From NCBI GenBank assembly GCA_018303045.1, contig JAGVYX010000028.1, positions 1 through 15,704 on the forward strand: 15,704 bases of DNA, written 5' to 3'. A program made the translations under genes and the position numbers. Of this stretch, positions 13,489-15,704 are shown piece by piece. Numbering within the stretch: the stretch's first letter is position 1; each line of letters starts with the position of its first letter. The notes under the pieces are model-generated. The model saw nothing but the letters and a program-made list of their open reading frames with translations. It was not told where the DNA came from and searched no databases. Source of the stretch: Candidatus Woesearchaeota archaeon. GTDB lineage: Archaea > Nanobdellota > Nanobdellia > Woesearchaeales > GW2011-AR9.

Positions 13489-15090
13489 ATGACTAATACT
13501 ATGCAGCCCATTTTCATCCTGCCAGAAGATACCAAACAAACTACTGGGAAAGATGCCTTAAGAAATAATATTGCTGCAGCTAAAGCGGTAGCTCAAGCGG
13601 TCAGGTCAACTCTCGGCCCTAAAGGCATGGATAAAATGATTGTTGATTCTGCTGGGGATGTAACTATCACCAACGATGGAGTAACGATCTTAACTGAAAT
13701 GCAGATTGAACATCCGGCAGCTAAGATGATCGTAGAAATTGCTAAAACCCAGGAAGAAGCTGTTGGCGATGGCACTACCACTGCCGTAATTCTTGCTGGA
13801 GAATTATTAAAAAAAGCCGAAGAATTACTGGATCAAAATATTCATCCCACGGTATTAGCCAAAGGATACCGGCTGGCTGAAGCAGAAGCGCAGAGGATAT
13901 TACAGCAAGAGGCGGAAGCAGTAACCATTGATGATGAACAATTATTACAACATATTGCCATTACGGCCATGACTGGCAAAGGCGCTGAAGCTAACAAAGA
14001 AAAATTAGCTGAAATCATTGTCAAAGCTGTCAGGAGAGTAGCTGAAGGGACGACAGTTAACAGCAACAATATCAAAGTCGAAAAACAGATTGGCGAAAGC
14101 GCCGATAAGAGCGAGTTAATAGACGGGTTGGTTATTGATAAGGAAAAAGTTCATTCGGAAATGCCCAACAAAGTGGAGAATGCCAAAATCGCCCTGCTGG
14201 ATTCTCCTCTGGAAATAAAGAATACGGAAATTGATGCCAAAATCCAGATTACCGATCCCAGCCAGTTAAATGCTTTCCTGGATATGGAAGAGCGAACCTT
14301 GCGGCAGATGGTGGAAAAAATCAAAGACAGCGGCGCTACCGTTTTGTTTAGCCAGCGGGGAATTGATGATCTGGCCCAGCACTTTCTGGCCAAGGCAGGG
14401 ATATTAGCCGCAAGAAGAGTTCTTAAAAGCGACATGGAAAAATTAGCCCAAGCTACGGGAGCTAAAATTGTCAGCAACTGGAAAGAGCTAACTGCTGCCG
14501 ATCTGGGATTTGCCGGCCTGGTTAGAGAGGAAAAAAGAGGAGCTGAAGAGTTGTTGTTTATCGAGAAATGCCGTAATCCCAAAGCTGTAACGCTGCTAGT
14601 AAAAGGAGGAACAGAACACGTAGTCGAAGAAATTAAGCGGGCCGTGGCTGACGCTATTGGCGATTTGGCTGCGGCTATCAAAGAAGGAAAAGCAGTAGCT
14701 GGCGCGGGAGCAGTAGAAATAAAGATTGCCAAAGGGCTAAAAAAATATGCAGAAAAATTAACCGGCCGCGAACAACTGGCCGCGCAGGCTTTTGCTGAAG
14801 CCATGGAAGTAATTCCCCGGGCCTTAGCCGAAAATGCCGGGCTGGATCCTCTGGAGGTAATAACCCAATTGCGCAGCGCCCAGCAGAAATGGCCGGGAAT
14901 TAATGTTTTTAACGGGCAAATCATGGACGCTTGGAATGCTGGAGTAATTGAGCCATTAAAAGTTAAAACTCAGGCTATATCTTCTGCTGCCGAGGTAGCC
15001 GAAATGATCATTAGGATTGATGACGTAATTGTCGGCGGAAATAAGAAACAAGCTTCTAATCTGCCTCCGCCGGGAATTGGAATGATGTAG
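13489..15090 (+). CDS. thsA: Thermosome subunit (group II chaperonin)
   Basis: From ATG 13489 the protein has 533 residues, slightly short for the family (about 540-560). It is a cytosolic ATP-driven folding chamber built of two 8- or 9-membered rings. Family signatures run along the whole length: STLGPKGMDKMIVDSAGD and TITNDGVTIL in the equatorial ATP site, GDGTTTAVILAGELL (Asp about 94 essential for hydrolysis), the apical domain with the lid around 230-290, VKGGTEHVVEEIKRAVADAI, AGAGAVEIKIAKGL, DAWNAGVIEPLKVKTQAI and a GIGMM tail. Thermosome tails usually end in Gly/Met runs like this. It is the only subunit in the window; others may exist elsewhere. A near-perfect Shine-Dalgarno suggests strong translation. 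No heat-shock operator was recognised in the AT-rich leader. Confidence 0.96.
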   Translation: MTNTMQPIFILPEDTKQTTGKDALRNNIAAAKAVAQAVRSTLGPKGMDKMIVDSAGDVTITNDGVTILTEMQIEHPAAKMIVEIAKTQEEAVGDGTTTAVILAGELLKKAEELLDQNIHPTVLAKGYRLAEAEAQRILQQEAEAVTIDDEQLLQHIAITAMTGKGAEANKEKLAEIIVKAVRRVAEGTTVNSNNIKVEKQIGESADKSELIDGLVIDKEKVHSEMPNKVENAKIALLDSPLEIKNTEIDAKIQITDPSQLNAFLDMEERTLRQMVEKIKDSGATVLFSQRGIDDLAQHFLAKAGILAARRVLKSDMEKLAQATGAKIVSNWKELTAADLGFAGLVREEKRGAEELLFIEKCRNPKAVTLLVKGGTEHVVEEIKRAVADAIGDLAAAIKEGKAVAGAGAVEIKIAKGLKKYAEKLTGREQLAAQAFAEAMEVIPRALAENAGLDPLEVITQLRSAQQKWPGINVFNGQIMDAWNAGVIEPLKVKTQAISSAAEVAEMIIRIDDVIVGGNKKQASNLPPPGIGMM

Positions 15091-15106
15091 ATGTTGGAGA
15101 ATAAAA

Positions 15107-15262
15107 ATGGCCAGAGGCAATGATCTTTCAAACGATTTAGAACCTATCGGACACCTGTTATATTCGTCTGACCAAAGGGAAGACCTGATTTTTAGTGCAA
15201 CGATGCAGAAGGCAAAAAATCAGAGTTTTTGGATTACTGATAAATTCGGCCGAAGGGAGTGA
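15107..15262 (+). CDS. Possible 51-residue small protein after the thermosome gene
   Basis: ATG 15107 follows GGAGA at 15096-15100 by six bases and lies 16 bases after the thermosome stop, so co-translation is possible. The product begins MARGNDLSNDLEPIGHLLYS and ends DKFGRRE; it is hydrophilic and of unknown family. Within it CTGATTTTT (15185-15193) and AAAAATCAG (15215-15223) form a 9-bp dyad, so the segment could instead be a structured 3' untranslated RNA. No relative was recognised. Confidence 0.3.
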   Translation: MARGNDLSNDLEPIGHLLYSSDQREDLIFSATMQKAKNQSFWITDKFGRRE

Positions 15263-15301
15263 ATATGTCCAAAGGACGAGAGGTGGGCGCCAGATTTTTT
15301 G

Positions 15302-15324
15302 CTTCTTTTTTCTAAAAAAAGAAG
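15302..15324. terminator. Perfect AT-rich hairpin after the thermosome gene
   Basis: CTTCTTTTTT pairs with AAAAAAGAAG over ten bases around a CTA loop. The T run in the first arm can act as an archaeal T-tract terminator on the + strand. It lies about 210 bases after the thermosome stop and before the next promoter. Confidence 0.5.
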
Positions 15325-15363
15325 ATAGAAGGGGTGTCTTGTTTTGGTTCTTTTCTGAAAAGG

Positions 15364-15384
15364 ACAACATTTAAACAACATTTA
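15364..15384 (+). repeat. 11-bp tandem duplication
   Basis: ACAACATTTAA is followed directly by ACAACATTTA, in the gap between the hairpin and the next promoter. Confidence 0.7.
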
Positions 15385-15403
15385 GGGGAGTCGTTTGTTA
15401 TCT

Positions 15404-15428
15404 TTTTGGTAACCAAAAGCTTTATATA
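15404..15428 (+). promoter_or_regulatory. TATA box with overlapping dyad before the winged-helix gene
   Basis: TTTATATA (15421-15428) is preceded by the purine-rich AAAAGC expected of a BRE and lies 25 bases before ATG 15453, giving a leaderless transcript. The perfect dyad TTTTGGT-A-ACCAAAA (15404-15418) reaches into the BRE. A protein bound there would block TFB, so it is a candidate operator, perhaps for the winged-helix protein itself. Confidence 0.6.
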
Positions 15429-15452
15429 TTAAATGTATTATTAATCATACAT

Positions 15453-15704
15453 ATGTATAAAAAGATTAAATTCACTGAGAACACATTGCAGGTATTATCT
15501 CTATTTACAAATGATTTTAACAGAGAATATTATGTTAGGGAAGTTGAAAAATTATTGAAGATAAGCCCAAGAACAGCACAGCTTATTCTTGAGGATTTAG
15601 AGGACAAGGGAATTATTGAATCAAAAACTAAAGGAAAAATTAAGACATTTAAGTTAAATTCAAGTAAGTTTACTCAGAGGTATCTTGCTTTTGTAGAACA
15701 ATAT
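15453..15704 (+). CDS. Winged helix-turn-helix protein, 3'-truncated by window end
   Basis: The 84 visible codons begin MYKKIKFTENTLQVLSLF and contain a clear wHTH: YYVREVEKLLKISPRTAQLIL as helices 2-3, EDLEDKGIIESKTKGKIK as the following helix and wing, then FKLNSSKFTQRYLAF. The pattern (conditional LxxLEDKGII) is that of archaeal transcription regulators. In DPANN genomes such an N-terminus is often followed by a nucleotidyltransferase (GSxxxG...SDID) domain; that part would lie outside the window, so this remains a guess. The ATG follows a TATA box at leaderless distance. The dyad at the promoter suggests self-regulation. Confidence 0.75.
   Translation, partial: MYKKIKFTENTLQVLSLFTNDFNREYYVREVEKLLKISPRTAQLILEDLEDKGIIESKTKGKIKTFKLNSSKFTQRYLAFVEQY

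Noticed and set aside
14151..14924. Long minus-strand open frame inside the thermosome gene
   Set aside because: Antisense shadow of a strongly conserved chaperonin reading frame; the composition is Ser/Ala-rich without any motif.

Overview
The window reads as part of a chromosome from an AT-rich archaeon, most likely one of the small-genome DPANN-type lineages (Woesearchaeota or Pacearchaeota-like). The archaeal evidence is a group II chaperonin (thermosome) ending in GIGMM, TATA-like promoter boxes about 25-35 bases upstream of several starts with little or no leader, and Shine-Dalgarno sites matching the archaeal 16S tail. The lineage is inferred from protein style (Cys-rich secreted proteins, a DsbA-type pre-domain fused to a cupredoxin, an MNT-like protein). 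No rRNA or other phylogenetic marker is present to prove it.

Layout. (1) 1-5902, + strand: a run of cell-surface or secreted proteins. It starts with a very large repeat protein that is cut at the window edge and split by a frameshift near 972-1002. Next is a heavily sequon-decorated, membrane-anchored protein with a GWNLIS-type C-terminus. An ATGA overlap couples it to a type I membrane protein with a TSP1-like Cys box and a cytoplasmic helical tail. (2) 5903-7462: an IS91-type (HUH, Y2) transposase, frameshifted near its N-terminus, with hairpins on each side. (3) 7463-10494: accessory single genes: a YunG-like protein (-), a HAD hydrolase (+), a P-loop AAA_28-like NTPase (+) and a Pol-beta-type nucleotidyltransferase (-). 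The last two converge on a triplicated intergenic segment. (4) 10495-12684: a noncoding or undetermined stretch, then a probable operon of a membrane-anchored degenerate-cupredoxin protein and a Cys-rich membrane-anchored protein. (5) 12700-13281: two small genes that look decayed. (6) 13489-15090: the thermosome subunit, with a possible 51-aa ORF after it. (7) 15453-end: a winged-helix regulator, cut by the window end, behind a strong TATA box with an overlapping dyad.

The most striking property is structural. At least ten short tandem duplications (11-75 base period, many perfect) lie across the window. Several sit exactly on start or stop codons: a triplicated start codon at 4799, a duplicated gene end at 5887, a triplicated convergent gene end at 9489 and a duplicated stop at 12038. 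This suggests a genome that gains tandem microduplications easily and then evolves gene ends from them. No CRISPR array, tRNA or rRNA gene was recognised.
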